Assembly: GCA_031422315.1 (NCBI GenBank)
Contig: JANOQN010000074.1
Location: forward strand, 62,001-126,000
DNA length: 64,000 nt
Direction: 5' to 3'
DNA from: JANNYA01 sp031422315
GTDB lineage: Bacteria; Pseudomonadota; Gammaproteobacteria; Xanthomonadales; SZUA-5
Shown: piece by piece, positions 1-8,146 of the stretch
Layout of the letters: every line of letters begins with the position of its first letter
How positions within the stretch are numbered: position 1 is the stretch's first letter
Position numbers and translations under genes: made by a program
The notes under the pieces: model-generated
Told to the model about the DNA's origin: nothing
Seen by the model: the letters and a program-made list of their open reading frames with translations, nothing else
Databases searched by the model: none

Positions 1-2237
1 TTGTTTTGATCGTCAAGCAAGGTGCCCCGAATGGCTTTGCGCAGGCGTGGAGTGAAATCCACATTCTCCACTTGTTGCCCTGCCGCTAAAGTAATCGCAG
101 TGGCCAGAGCAAAGTTACAGCCTTCAAACGCATTGATACCAAGTGCACAGTTTTGGTTCTGAAAAAGTTGATCAAACGACACTCCGTCACTGATGCCAAG
201 CTTATAAGTACCGGGGTATAAATCAAGCAATCGGTAGCGGCCAGATTCCTGAAATGCGAACTCTGAAAAAAGCGGCTGGCCTGCCACGTTGAACGTATAA
301 ATTAATGAAGTGCCATTTTGGCCGCCGATACTGGAAGAGCGCTCCAAGATAAAATCGTTTGCGGCGATGACGTCCGGCGAGTTAAGCCCAATGCTGAGCG
401 TTTGCATACCAGGGCAATTGCGAGGCGATTGATAGTACCGACCTCGCGCATCACTACAAGCAACTCCTGGAAAGGCTTGATCGTAGTGTTCTAAACCACC
501 CGCAAAAAGCTTGTAAGTTCCGGGTTGAAGGTCGATAAAACGCAATTCGCCGGTGCCCGATTGATATTCAGTTGCGTAGCTTTGAAAGTTGTTATTGACG
601 CCGAAGGCCGAACCGAGCCCAGCGACCGGCAATTGCGTAATGCGATCCTTCAGGCGAATTCGAACCTCTGGCAGCGCGCGAAATACCACGGGCACTTCGA
701 TAATATCTGAGCCAATCACGATCGGTGGCGTGCTCATCAGCGCTTCAAAACAAGGATCTATACAGTCAATGTTGGGCAAAACCCGCATGAATGAATTGCG
801 AGTTTGCACGCGAAATAAATAGCTTCCAGGCAGCAACGGGATAAACGTTTGCGGTCCGAATAGTTGCTTGAAGAACACGAACGTGCCGTTGGGTCTAAAA
901 ATCGAAACACTGGCACTATCGTTCCAAGTGAAATTAGGCGTTAACAAATTAACGCCACCGGCCCGTTGCAGATCAAAGTTAACGATAGCCGTTGAGCCCA
1001 ACTGCAAAAACACCGGCTGCGCTTGTGCGAGCGGGCAATCGCTAATGCTGGGGCCTTGGCAAGGCAAATTTGGGTGGATACTGGGCAGTAAGCCAACCCC
1101 ATTGGCGTAAACCAGCACCGGCTCTGGAAAAAGCCCTTGAATTTGGTATCGCCCCACCGCATCGGTTGCGCCCGAAAAAAGCGTTACGCCCTGAGCCGTC
1201 ACACCCGAAACCGAAACAGGCTGCGAAGCGGCGCCAGCAGGAACACTGACAACTCCCCGCAGCTTCGCACCCTCAGGCAGCGGCAGCGGTGCCAACGTGA
1301 TTGCGCTATTTGCTGGCGTTAAAATTAACTGTGCATTCGTCAATGAGCAACTCGACAACGCGCGCTCGGGCCTACATACGCCACTTGGGTAGACGGCGTT
1401 AATCCAAGTCGAAGGCGTTAGTTTTTCTGTGCGCAGGTAAACCCGCGCAATGGCTTCCGGCACCGCGATTTCATAGGTGCCGGTACTTTCATTACTAAAA
1501 TCGCTGCCTAAATAACGCTGCTGCTCGTCAAAAAAAGTCGCTGCGGCGCGTACCGCGCTACCGTCCTCACGCTGCAAGCGCCCGCTTAACGTCGCGCCTT
1601 GTAGAAAACGTAAACGTACTGGCAAAACCTGAGCGCTTAAGCTTTGAACGCGAACCAAATAAGTCTGATGGACATTGCGCCGGGGCAGCGCTAGCCTTGC
1701 CTGCAGGCCAAAGCTATCATCAGCTGATTTGACTGACTCAACTTCAGCGCAATCGCTAAGAACCTCAATCAGCGTGTCCGCATGCGAACCGATGCTGTCA
1801 ACAATTTGCAGCGTATTTTCAGGCACCGCCACGCGCAGCCAAAGTGTGCGCTGCGGTTCAAAATAAACCGTGAGCGCCTGCTTATGGTTAAAAAGCAGCG
1901 GATTTGTGCAACGGCTACCCGCGCTGGCTTGATCCTGCGGCAACGATGCGAGCGCTTCGCTAGCATCAATAAATTGCATATCTGATCGAAATCCATTCGC
2001 TTTCGCATCTTGCAGGCGTATGAGTGCCTGCATTTTGGAGTCCAGCTCGCCTTGCTGATTCGATAAGCTTTGCAAAGCAACAAACGATGCCGGGATAGGC
2101 TCAGCGATCAATTGCGCTTGTAAACGATCTAGTTCAATGCGCTGATTTGGCAAACTTGTGGCCAACGATTGCGCAATGAGTGGTTGCGCGCAAAGCAAAG
2201 CGACGAAAAAGAGTGATTTTGGCTTGAAAGACTTCAT
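1..2237 (-). CDS. Large secreted protein with carboxypeptidase-regulatory-like repeats (3' end outside window)
   Basis: Reading the minus strand from an ATG at 2237 gives an uninterrupted frame of about 745 codons running off the window edge, so the C-terminus is missing. The protein starts with a signal peptide (MKSFKPKSLFFVALLCAQPL, then IAQ). After a helical stretch of about 80 residues come repeated short beta-sandwich-like units of the type G-x-L-x-G-x-L...D-x-x-G-x-Y-x-I, recalling carboxypeptidase-regulatory-like (CarboxypepD_reg) domains. Examples are GATLSGRLQREDGSAV, GAKLRGVVSVPAG and the two copies of LYPGTYKL/LQPGTYKL. Several units hold paired cysteines. No catalytic motif is visible. 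Likely exported and cell-surface or extracellular; the function is unknown. The existence of the gene is well supported; the family name is approximate. Confidence 0.8.
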   Translation of the reverse strand, partial: MKSFKPKSLFFVALLCAQPLIAQSLATSLPNQRIELDRLQAQLIAEPIPASFVALQSLSNQQGELDSKMQALIRLQDAKANGFRSDMQFIDASEALASLPQDQASAGSRCTNPLLFNHKQALTVYFEPQRTLWLRVAVPENTLQIVDSIGSHADTLIEVLSDCAEVESVKSADDSFGLQARLALPRRNVHQTYLVRVQSLSAQVLPVRLRFLQGATLSGRLQREDGSAVRAAATFFDEQQRYLGSDFSNESTGTYEIAVPEAIARVYLRTEKLTPSTWINAVYPSGVCRPERALSSCSLTNAQLILTPANSAITLAPLPLPEGAKLRGVVSVPAGAASQPVSVSGVTAQGVTLFSGATDAVGRYQIQGLFPEPVLVYANGVGLLPSIHPNLPCQGPSISDCPLAQAQPVFLQLGSTAIVNFDLQRAGGVNLLTPNFTWNDSASVSIFRPNGTFVFFKQLFGPQTFIPLLPGSYLFRVQTRNSFMRVLPNIDCIDPCFEALMSTPPIVIGSDIIEVPVVFRALPEVRIRLKDRITQLPVAGLGSAFGVNNNFQSYATEYQSGTGELRFIDLQPGTYKLFAGGLEHYDQAFPGVACSDARGRYYQSPRNCPGMQTLSIGLNSPDVIAANDFILERSSSIGGQNGTSLIYTFNVAGQPLFSEFAFQESGRYRLLDLYPGTYKLGISDGVSFDQLFQNQNCALGINAFEGCNFALATAITLAAGQQVENVDFTPRLRKAIRGTLLDDQN

Positions 2238-2341
2238 TTTGCTGCCTAGCTTGAAAGCAGTCTGAAATTTAGTCTATCTGTGCATAAAAATGCAATTAAT
2301 AAGTTGTTAAAACAGAAAATGAAGCGAAAATGCACTCATTT

Positions 2342-2734
2342 GTGCGAGCCAAACTGATGTTTTTTTGGGTGCTCGCGCCAGGATTTCTTGGGTTTGCGCA
2401 GGTTCTAGCGCTGAAAGCGCGGCACAAGGTAGCCTGGGGCAACGCCCCAGGTGTTGGTACACCACGCTTTAGAGCCCTGTAAGGGCGCTACAATTGGTTG
2501 TCATATACATTGTGTCGCCCTTACAGGGCTTAACTTTGAGTGTTGCTTGAACCTGGGGCGTTACCCCAGGCTACCTTGTTGCGCGCCTTTGGCGCTTTAA
2601 TCTTGGCCTTGTGATGCGCAATGTTTCTTGAAAGGTCATGCGTTCCTTTAAATGACTGAAAACTGGAAATCACCAAATTGGGTTTCCACCTAAGTTTGAA
2701 GCGGTCAACAGAAAAACATCAGTCTGGTTCGCAC
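2342..2734. mobile_element. MITE-like element with nested inverted repeats
   Basis: The ends carry a 23-bp inverted repeat (2342-2364 against 2712-2734, 21 of 23 matching; core ACTGATGTTTTT). Inside, a second large inverted repeat spans about 2407-2601. Its left arm includes AAGGTAGCCTGGGGCAACG (about 2426-2444) and GAGCCCTGTAAGGGCG (2472-2487); both recur in reverse complement at about 2516-2576. Each arm contains its own small palindrome (CCTGGGG...CCCCAGG). There is no ORF of note inside. The structure fits a non-autonomous transposable element or a REP/BIME-type repeat. No transposase is visible in the window. Confidence 0.6.
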
Positions 2735-2813
2735 CCACATCCGAAGCGCTTTGCTGGCTCAGCTTACCTTTTAAGCTACTATTGAGTCTAGTTACCTGCC
2801 AAAAACGTGAGTC

Positions 2814-3107
2814 ATGAACGCTAATACCGTGAAAATTGCCGTACTTCGAGAGCTGGTCGCGTCGGGCTCAGTGCGCTCAGCGGCCATCGTCGGTTTGCCG
2901 GGCGGTTACGCAGTCAAGGTGCGCTACGGAACGAGCGATCGCGCCCTGGCCGCTAGCACAGGAGATGTGCGCGTTTTCACGACTATTGATGCCGCCGCAA
3001 AAACCTTGCGCACACTCGGTGTAGTTAAATCAGAATTGGACCTGAGCGGCTACTCACCCAGTTCTTTGCTGAGCAAGCAACGCCCCGAGCGAATCCTAGC
3101 GCCCTGA
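2814..3107 (+). CDS. Small ParC-family partition-associated-like protein
   Basis: A 97-residue protein starting at ATG 2814, 37 bp ahead of cysS on the same strand. The N-terminal part (VKIAVLRELVASGSVRSAA, then a GGYAVKVRYG segment) resembles small plasmid-partition-associated proteins of the ParC/KorC type as I remember them; this is recognition from memory, not an alignment. It has no signal peptide or membrane segment and looks like a small alpha/beta protein. No parA/parB genes lie nearby, so a role in partition is not supported by context. It could be a domesticated remnant of a mobile element, in keeping with the MITE-like repeat just upstream. Confidence 0.5.
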   Translation: MNANTVKIAVLRELVASGSVRSAAIVGLPGGYAVKVRYGTSDRALAASTGDVRVFTTIDAAAKTLRTLGVVKSELDLSGYSPSSLLSKQRPERILAP

Positions 3108-3144
3108 TCAACGTACGCGTAATCAATTTATCCATAGGTTTTAA

Positions 3145-4569
3145 ATGACGACTGATCCCCAATCTAACCCACCCCAAATATCACTCTACAACACCCGCAC
3201 CCGAACGCTGGAACCGTTTACCCCAGTTGATCCTGAGCGCGTCACGTTTTACGTCTGCGGGCCCACGGTATATAGCTTTGCGCATCTGGGCAATGCGCGC
3301 CCGCCGGTGCTGTTTGGGCTACTGGCAAGATTGCTCAAACGCATTTACCCAAAAGTAATTTACGCTCGCAACATTACCGATGTGGACGATAAAATTAACG
3401 CCGCTGCGATAGCGCAAAACGTGCCGATTCATACGATTACCGAACGCTTTACCGCTATCTATCAGCAAGATATGGCGGCGGTCGGTGCGGATCAGCCGGA
3501 TATTGAGCCCAAAGCCACCGCGCACATCGGCGATATTATTGCGATGTGCGAGCAGCTGATTGCTTCGAACCACGCCTACGCCGCGCAAGGCCATGTGCTG
3601 TTTGATGTCGAGAGTTTTGCTGACTACGGCAAGCTATCCGGGCGCAGCTTGAGAGACATGATCGCTGGCGCGCGCGTTGAAATTGCGCCTTATAAAAAGA
3701 ACGCCGCCGATTTTGTACTCTGGAAGCCTTCAACGCCCGAGCTGCCTGGGTGGGAAAGCCCGTGGGGGCGCGGCCGGCCGGGTTGGCATATTGAATGCTC
3801 GGCCATGAGCAATGCGCACTTGGGTGAAACGCTGGATATTCACGCAGGCGGCAATGATTTGCTATTTCCGCATCATGAAAATGAGGTCGCGCAAAGCACC
3901 TGCGCACATGGCGGCAAGCTGTTTGCCAATTTTTGGCTGCATAACGGCATGCTGACGGTCAATGGCTCGAAAATGAGCAAGTCGATTGGCAACACGCTGT
4001 TGATTGACACGCTTCGCCAGCAGTACGCCCCCGAAGCGCTGCGGTATTTTTTGCTAAGCGGCCATTATCGTCAGCCTATCGATTGGTCTGATAGCACGAT
4101 TGAGCAAGCCAAAACTACGCTAGATCGGCTTTACACCACGCTGCGCTCGCTGGAAGCAGTTGCCATAACTGAGGCTGATTTGAGTCAAATTGGAAGCACG
4201 CCGTTTGAGAATCCAGTGTTTCAAGCGCTGTGCCAGGATTTGAATACGCCGGTTGCGCTGGCGGAATTGAATGGGCTTGCGAAAGCGGCGCTGACCGCAG
4301 ATTTGGCGCATAAAGGCGCAGCAAAGATGCGGTTTTTACAGGCTGCGGAACTGCTGGGCTTGCTGCAATCCGGCGTGAATGCTTGGTTTCAAGGCGCGGC
4401 ACCAACCGATGCAGTTTTTGATGCGCTGCTCGCCGAGCGTGTGGAAGCGCGTGCGGCAAAAGATTTTCAACGCGCCGATGCGATTCGCAAGCAGCTGCTG
4501 GACCAAGGCATCGTAATCGAAGACACGGCGGCTGGCGCGATTTGGAAGCGGACAGGTTCGAATAGTTGA
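3145..4569 (+). CDS. cysS: Cysteinyl-tRNA synthetase
   Basis: A full-length class I aminoacyl-tRNA synthetase of 474 residues that charges tRNA-Cys in the cytoplasm. The N-terminal catalytic region shows FYVCGPTVYSFAHLGNARP with the zinc-ligand Cys38 and the HIGH-type motif HLGN at about 47-50. Further zinc ligands sit in WHIECSAM and HHENE, and the KMSKS loop (NGSKMSKSIGN) is near residues 276-280. The C-terminal DALR-like anticodon-binding helices end in the usual ADAIRKQL segment. ATG 3145 gives the expected family length. A housekeeping gene, possibly cotranscribed with the small ORF upstream. Confidence 0.97.
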   Translation: MTTDPQSNPPQISLYNTRTRTLEPFTPVDPERVTFYVCGPTVYSFAHLGNARPPVLFGLLARLLKRIYPKVIYARNITDVDDKINAAAIAQNVPIHTITERFTAIYQQDMAAVGADQPDIEPKATAHIGDIIAMCEQLIASNHAYAAQGHVLFDVESFADYGKLSGRSLRDMIAGARVEIAPYKKNAADFVLWKPSTPELPGWESPWGRGRPGWHIECSAMSNAHLGETLDIHAGGNDLLFPHHENEVAQSTCAHGGKLFANFWLHNGMLTVNGSKMSKSIGNTLLIDTLRQQYAPEALRYFLLSGHYRQPIDWSDSTIEQAKTTLDRLYTTLRSLEAVAITEADLSQIGSTPFENPVFQALCQDLNTPVALAELNGLAKAALTADLAHKGAAKMRFLQAAELLGLLQSGVNAWFQGAAPTDAVFDALLAERVEARAAKDFQRADAIRKQLLDQGIVIEDTAAGAIWKRTGSNS

Positions 4570-4677
4570 ATCTGAAGCAGGGCAAGCGCTACAAGGCTAT
4601 CTTTTTGCTTTGTACGATACATTCGGCATTTGAGTGCGCCACAGCTAAATTTGATCGGCGTCGCGCACGACCCAAGC

Positions 4678-5871
4678 TCACGAAAACAAATTGATCAAAT
4701 CATTCAAAAAGCGCTGGCCCAGCTCGGTCGGTCGAATCAGCTCGCCTTTGGGCATATCAATGCGCTCAAGCAAGCCTTTTGCGAGCGCCTTATGAAACCC
4801 ACTGTTAGTTTCCAAACTAAGACCGGTGTAAGCACTGAAATCTGATTTCAAGAAACCCTCATGCAATCTCAGCGCGTTGAGCATGTATTCAAAGGCAAGC
4901 TCGTCTGCCGTCAGTTCGCGTAGTTTTATCGCACTTGCATGGCCTGCACTCGCCAGATAGAGCCTCGGGTTCTTTTGCTTTTCCAATCTAGTGATTTGCT
5001 GGGTATTCAAGTCAGTGATTTTGCCGTGTGCGCCTGCGCCTATGCCTAAGTAATCGCCAAAACGCCAGTAAACTTGATTGTGCTGTGAGCGCTTGCCAGC
5101 TTTGGCATAAGCGCTGACTTCATAATGTTCAAAACCTGCGGCAGCCAGTTGGGCTTGACAAGCCTCTTGAATCGCCCACGCGGTGTCGTGATCGGGTAAG
5201 TCAGCCGGGGGAAAGCGCGCAAACACGGTGCCGGGTTCCATGGTCAGGTGATAGTGCGACACGTGCTCAGGATTGAGCGCTAACGCTTTCGTAAGATCAT
5301 CCAGCGCACCAGCCTCATCTTGCCCTGGCAGCGCGTACATCAAATCAATATTGATATTGTCAAACCCGGCTTGCCTAGCTTTGCCGATTGCCGCAACGGC
5401 CTCGGTACTGCTGTGGATGCGGCCCAAGCGCTGCAAAATCACATCATCAAAACTTTGCACGCCAAAAGAAAGCCGATTCACCCCAGCCTGACGATAGCCG
5501 AGCAAATTGCCGTATTCGGCGGTGCCTGGGTTGCATTCGAGCGTGATTTCGGCATCAGGCCGCACTTTAATACGGGCGCGCACGCCGTCTAAAATCTGGG
5601 TGATCGCATCGCTAGAAAATAAGCTCGGCGTGCCACCGCCAAAAAATATGCTGACTACGCAGCGGCCCCACACGCGTGGCAAATCCAGCTCTAGATCGCG
5701 CAGCAGCGCGGCTACGTAATCGGCTTCGGGGATTGACGCGGGCTGCTGATGCGAGTTGAAATCGCAGTACGGGCATTTACGCACGCACCAGGGCAAGTGG
5801 ATATACAGCGCCAGCGGCGGCAGGCTAAGTATATTAGTCAGGCCGACTGATTCCGCCGCGTCGATTTGCAA
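4678..5871 (-). CDS. hemW: HemW-like radical SAM heme chaperone
   Basis: A 397-residue radical SAM protein with the cluster motif CVRKCPYC (Cys29, Cys33, Cys36) after the typical LYIHLPWC lead, then FFGGGTPSLF and a C-terminal HemN-type domain. HemW proteins handle heme; unlike coproporphyrinogen oxidase HemN they lack the N-terminal extension, as here. Many genomes annotate them as oxygen-independent coproporphyrinogen oxidase. The likely start is a TTG at 5871, only 3 bp after the stop of the upstream FHA gene, so the two are almost certainly cotranscribed and perhaps translationally coupled. Confidence 0.93.
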   Translation of the reverse strand: MQIDAAESVGLTNILSLPPLALYIHLPWCVRKCPYCDFNSHQQPASIPEADYVAALLRDLELDLPRVWGRCVVSIFFGGGTPSLFSSDAITQILDGVRARIKVRPDAEITLECNPGTAEYGNLLGYRQAGVNRLSFGVQSFDDVILQRLGRIHSSTEAVAAIGKARQAGFDNINIDLMYALPGQDEAGALDDLTKALALNPEHVSHYHLTMEPGTVFARFPPADLPDHDTAWAIQEACQAQLAAAGFEHYEVSAYAKAGKRSQHNQVYWRFGDYLGIGAGAHGKITDLNTQQITRLEKQKNPRLYLASAGHASAIKLRELTADELAFEYMLNALRLHEGFLKSDFSAYTGLSLETNSGFHKALAKGLLERIDMPKGELIRPTELGQRFLNDLINLFS

Positions 5872-5874
5872 AAC

Positions 5875-6873
5875 CTATGCCGATTTAAATGAAAAGCGCG
5901 CGGTGCCAACTTGCAAAATATCGCCATCGCGCAGCAGCTGTTCGCCGACCGGCACGTCGTTAATGGTCAACATACCAACGCCTGCGCCGCCGATATCGCG
6001 GAACATAAAGCCCGCGCGGGTCAGGCTGATATCGGCTTGACGGCCCGCGACGTTAACCAAAATCACGTCGCAACCTGGATCAGAACCGATCACAATTGGG
6101 CGCAGGCTGAGCATCAGCGCGGAATCTCCGGCGTCTTTGTTTTGCGGCAGTAAGCGGCCGGGGCGAAACACGACGGTGGCGTCTGGGTTCGCGCGTTTAA
6201 CGGGCTCTGGCGCACTAGGAATCGGCGGCGGTATCGGCGCAGGAACGGGGCGGACTTGTTCGGTGACCGAACCCATTGCCGGCGGATTGATTGAACCTGG
6301 AATCGGCGGTGGCACCGGTTTTACGATCGCGGTCAGCTCAGGCGCATCCGGCATATTGCCAAAACGGGGCTTGGTTGGCTCAATATTTGGCTCAAGCTTG
6401 GGCGCTTCACTCATCGGCATTTCCAGCAGCGCAGATTCGGAGCCAAACGCTTGCAAAAAGCGCTCGCGAATGCTGCGGGCTTGCTCATGCTCGGCTTGAC
6501 TGGCGTTGAGCGCGCTCACGATGGCTTGTTTGCGCTGTTCGAACTCACCCCCGGCGAATTCGCCCAGTGAATGGCGAAACTCCAGCTCTTGCTGGCTTAG
6601 TTTGGCGTTTTCCGCTTCGCGTTCTAACTTTTCCAACGCCTCGTGCAATTGCGCATACAGTGCACGGGCTTTCGCTTGCAGCGGCTGCGCTTGTTCTGAC
6701 AGTAATTGGCGCTGCGATTCGTAATCCCCGCGCACCCTCAAATACACCGGCGGCGCCACTTCAGCACGGCGCTCTTCCATCGCGGCTAGGCGCTGCTGCA
6801 TCACGTCACGCTGGGTTTTAAGCTCGGCGAGTTCATCTAAAACGCTGAGATCGATATTGGTGAAAGCGGCCAT
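5875..6873 (-). CDS. Coiled-coil protein with proline-rich linker and C-terminal FHA domain
   Basis: A 332-residue soluble protein. Residues 1-140 are strongly heptad-like and charged (coiled coil). Residues about 155-235 form a proline-rich linker with PPIP repeats, and the last 80 residues form an FHA-like fold (LRPIVIGSDPGCDV...LTRAGFMFRDIGG...LTINDVPVGEQLLRDGDILQVG). The phosphothreonine-binding Arg and the Ser-x-x-His of canonical FHA domains are not recognisable, so phosphopeptide binding is doubtful. It lies between a cNMP/FHA protein and hemW in one minus-strand cluster. The function is unknown; a scaffold role is inference. Confidence 0.75.
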   Translation of the reverse strand: MAAFTNIDLSVLDELAELKTQRDVMQQRLAAMEERRAEVAPPVYLRVRGDYESQRQLLSEQAQPLQAKARALYAQLHEALEKLEREAENAKLSQQELEFRHSLGEFAGGEFEQRKQAIVSALNASQAEHEQARSIRERFLQAFGSESALLEMPMSEAPKLEPNIEPTKPRFGNMPDAPELTAIVKPVPPPIPGSINPPAMGSVTEQVRPVPAPIPPPIPSAPEPVKRANPDATVVFRPGRLLPQNKDAGDSALMLSLRPIVIGSDPGCDVILVNVAGRQADISLTRAGFMFRDIGGAGVGMLTINDVPVGEQLLRDGDILQVGTARFSFKSA

Positions 6874-6933
6874 GCGAAAATCCTTGTCAGTCTTAAAACG
6901 GGCTTAAAAAATGGGTGTACAGCTAATCGCAAT

Positions 6934-7710
6934 TCAAACGGGCAGAACAGCCAAATCTATTGCGCCAAAGCGCAATTCATCACCGATTTTAATAGGAGTT
7001 GGCACGCCGGTTTTAATCCGCACGCCGTTGATCTGGGTGCCGTTTGCGCAGCCCACTTCTTCGCGCAGAAAAATCATGCCGCCTTCAATCAAGATTTTGG
7101 CATGCCTGCGGCTGAGCGTACGCTGGCTATCGAGTGCGCCCAGATCAATCTCAGGCACCACGCCGGTGACCGGATCGGGCCTGCCAATTAAAAGCTCGCG
7201 CTGATCGGCGCGTACGGCGAATTCGGCGCCGCTGTCATGCCGCAATTTCATCAGCATGCTGGCGGCGGAGCTAGCTGCGGCAGTCACCGCGCGAATTTCC
7301 GCGGATACCGAAATCGCTGCGGTGGGCGCATTTAAGCGCCGCTTGATATCACCCAGCTCGGTGCTGGCGTGCTGCAAGCTTTGCTCAGTGCGGCGCAGTC
7401 GAAGCGCGAGCTTTCGCATAATGCGCACGGCAATTTCAAAATTTTGCTGGACTAATTCAGCGAACGCGCTGCGATCAATCCGCAGCAACCTCGAATTTTC
7501 CTTGGCGCGCGCAGAAGCAAAACGCGGCTGATCTTCCAACACCGCCATTTCGCCAAAAAAATCCCCGGGCTCCAGTACTGCGAGCGGCTGCGCGCCGCGC
7601 ACTTGCCGGGTGATCTCGACCGATCCCACTTCAATGATGTACATCTCATTGCCGGGGTCGCCTTCGCGAAATATAAACTGCCCTGCCGGAATTTCGACAA
7701 ATGAACTCAT
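6934..7710 (-). CDS. Cyclic-nucleotide-binding domain plus FHA domain protein
   Basis: A 258-residue protein. Residues 1-110 are a CRP-type cNMP-binding domain with the phosphate-binding cassette FFGEMAVLEDQPRFASARA (about 51-69; the Glu, Arg and following Ala-Ser are the ligand-contacting pattern). A helical linker follows. Residues about 165-258 are a canonical FHA domain: GR at 176-177, SRRH at 200-203 and NGTQING at 223-229, all expected for phosphothreonine recognition. There is no helix-turn-helix, so it is not a CRP-like transcription factor. It probably links a cyclic nucleotide to a phospho-dependent partner. It is first in a cluster with the degenerate FHA protein and hemW. The ligand is unknown. 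Confidence 0.88.
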   Translation of the reverse strand: MSSFVEIPAGQFIFREGDPGNEMYIIEVGSVEITRQVRGAQPLAVLEPGDFFGEMAVLEDQPRFASARAKENSRLLRIDRSAFAELVQQNFEIAVRIMRKLALRLRRTEQSLQHASTELGDIKRRLNAPTAAISVSAEIRAVTAAASSAASMLMKLRHDSGAEFAVRADQRELLIGRPDPVTGVVPEIDLGALDSQRTLSRRHAKILIEGGMIFLREEVGCANGTQINGVRIKTGVPTPIKIGDELRFGAIDLAVLPV

Positions 7711-7982
7711 GCGGATTCCTCAACACGTATTTAGAGCGCGAAGTATGCCGCAAGCACAGCATTTGCGCAGTGCCGATGGCGCGCCAATCCACCGCGCTGC
7801 CGCAAAAATAGGGGCCTTCCGCATTTCCCGGTGCGTTCAGCTGACCTTGATCCCAGGGATCAAGTGGAGTGATCGGCCTAAGCCTTAGGCTTTCCGCATG
7901 GAGCGGACATGCACACGAGGCCGGCGAGTGATCGCTCCGGGGTCAAGTTATGGGACAAGGCGATATGTTGAAGCGCTGCCAA

Positions 7983-8067
7983 AGATCGCAGAAGGCGCAC
8001 TGCCATAGTAGCGAGCAATTGCGAACGACTCAAGACGGCAATTGCGAAGGTGCGTTCACCTAAGTGA
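7983..8067. repeat. Direct repeat copy A, distal side of the rhodopsin cassette
   Basis: This 85-bp stretch aligns without gaps to 9225-9309 with 72 identities (about 85%). The best-conserved part is GCGAACGACTCAAGACGGCA plus the following ATTGCGAAGG. The word GCAATTGCGAA occurs twice within copy A, 23 bp apart. Read on the minus strand it holds a counterpart of the last codons and stop of rph (TCACTTAGGTGA against TCACTTGGGTGA). Confidence 0.85.
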
Positions 8068-8078
8068 TTAAGTGTGGG

Positions 8079-8116
8079 CCAAAAAAAACGCCAAACAGAG
8101 GACCCGTCTGGCGTTC
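8079..8116 (-). terminator. Rho-independent terminator of the rhodopsin gene
   Basis: On the minus strand the arms AACGCCAGAC and GTTTGGCGTT (plus-strand positions 8106-8115 and 8087-8096) form a 10-bp stem with a G-U pair, followed by eight T (8081-8088). It lies about 30 bp after the rhodopsin stop codon, so the rhodopsin gene is probably monocistronic. Confidence 0.85.
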
Positions 8117-8146
8117 TTGTTTGCAGATTTGACGCGTGTCTAAAAC

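Larger units (their letters stand above)
7711..8146. promoter_or_regulatory. Intergenic region with palindromes upstream of the cNMP/FHA cluster
   Basis: This 436-bp gap holds no credible gene. It contains a perfect odd-centred palindrome at 7846-7864 (CTTGATCCC-A-GGGATCAAG) and a second at 7877-7889 (CCTAAG-C-CTTAGG), about 140-165 bp before the start of the cNMP/FHA gene at 7710. They could be operator sites. It also contains direct-repeat copy A and the rhodopsin terminator, listed separately. Confidence 0.35.

Noticed and set aside
1..2237. Several short plus-strand frames over the first 2.2 kb
   Set aside because: They are shadows of the continuous minus-strand frame that starts with a signal peptide at 2237.
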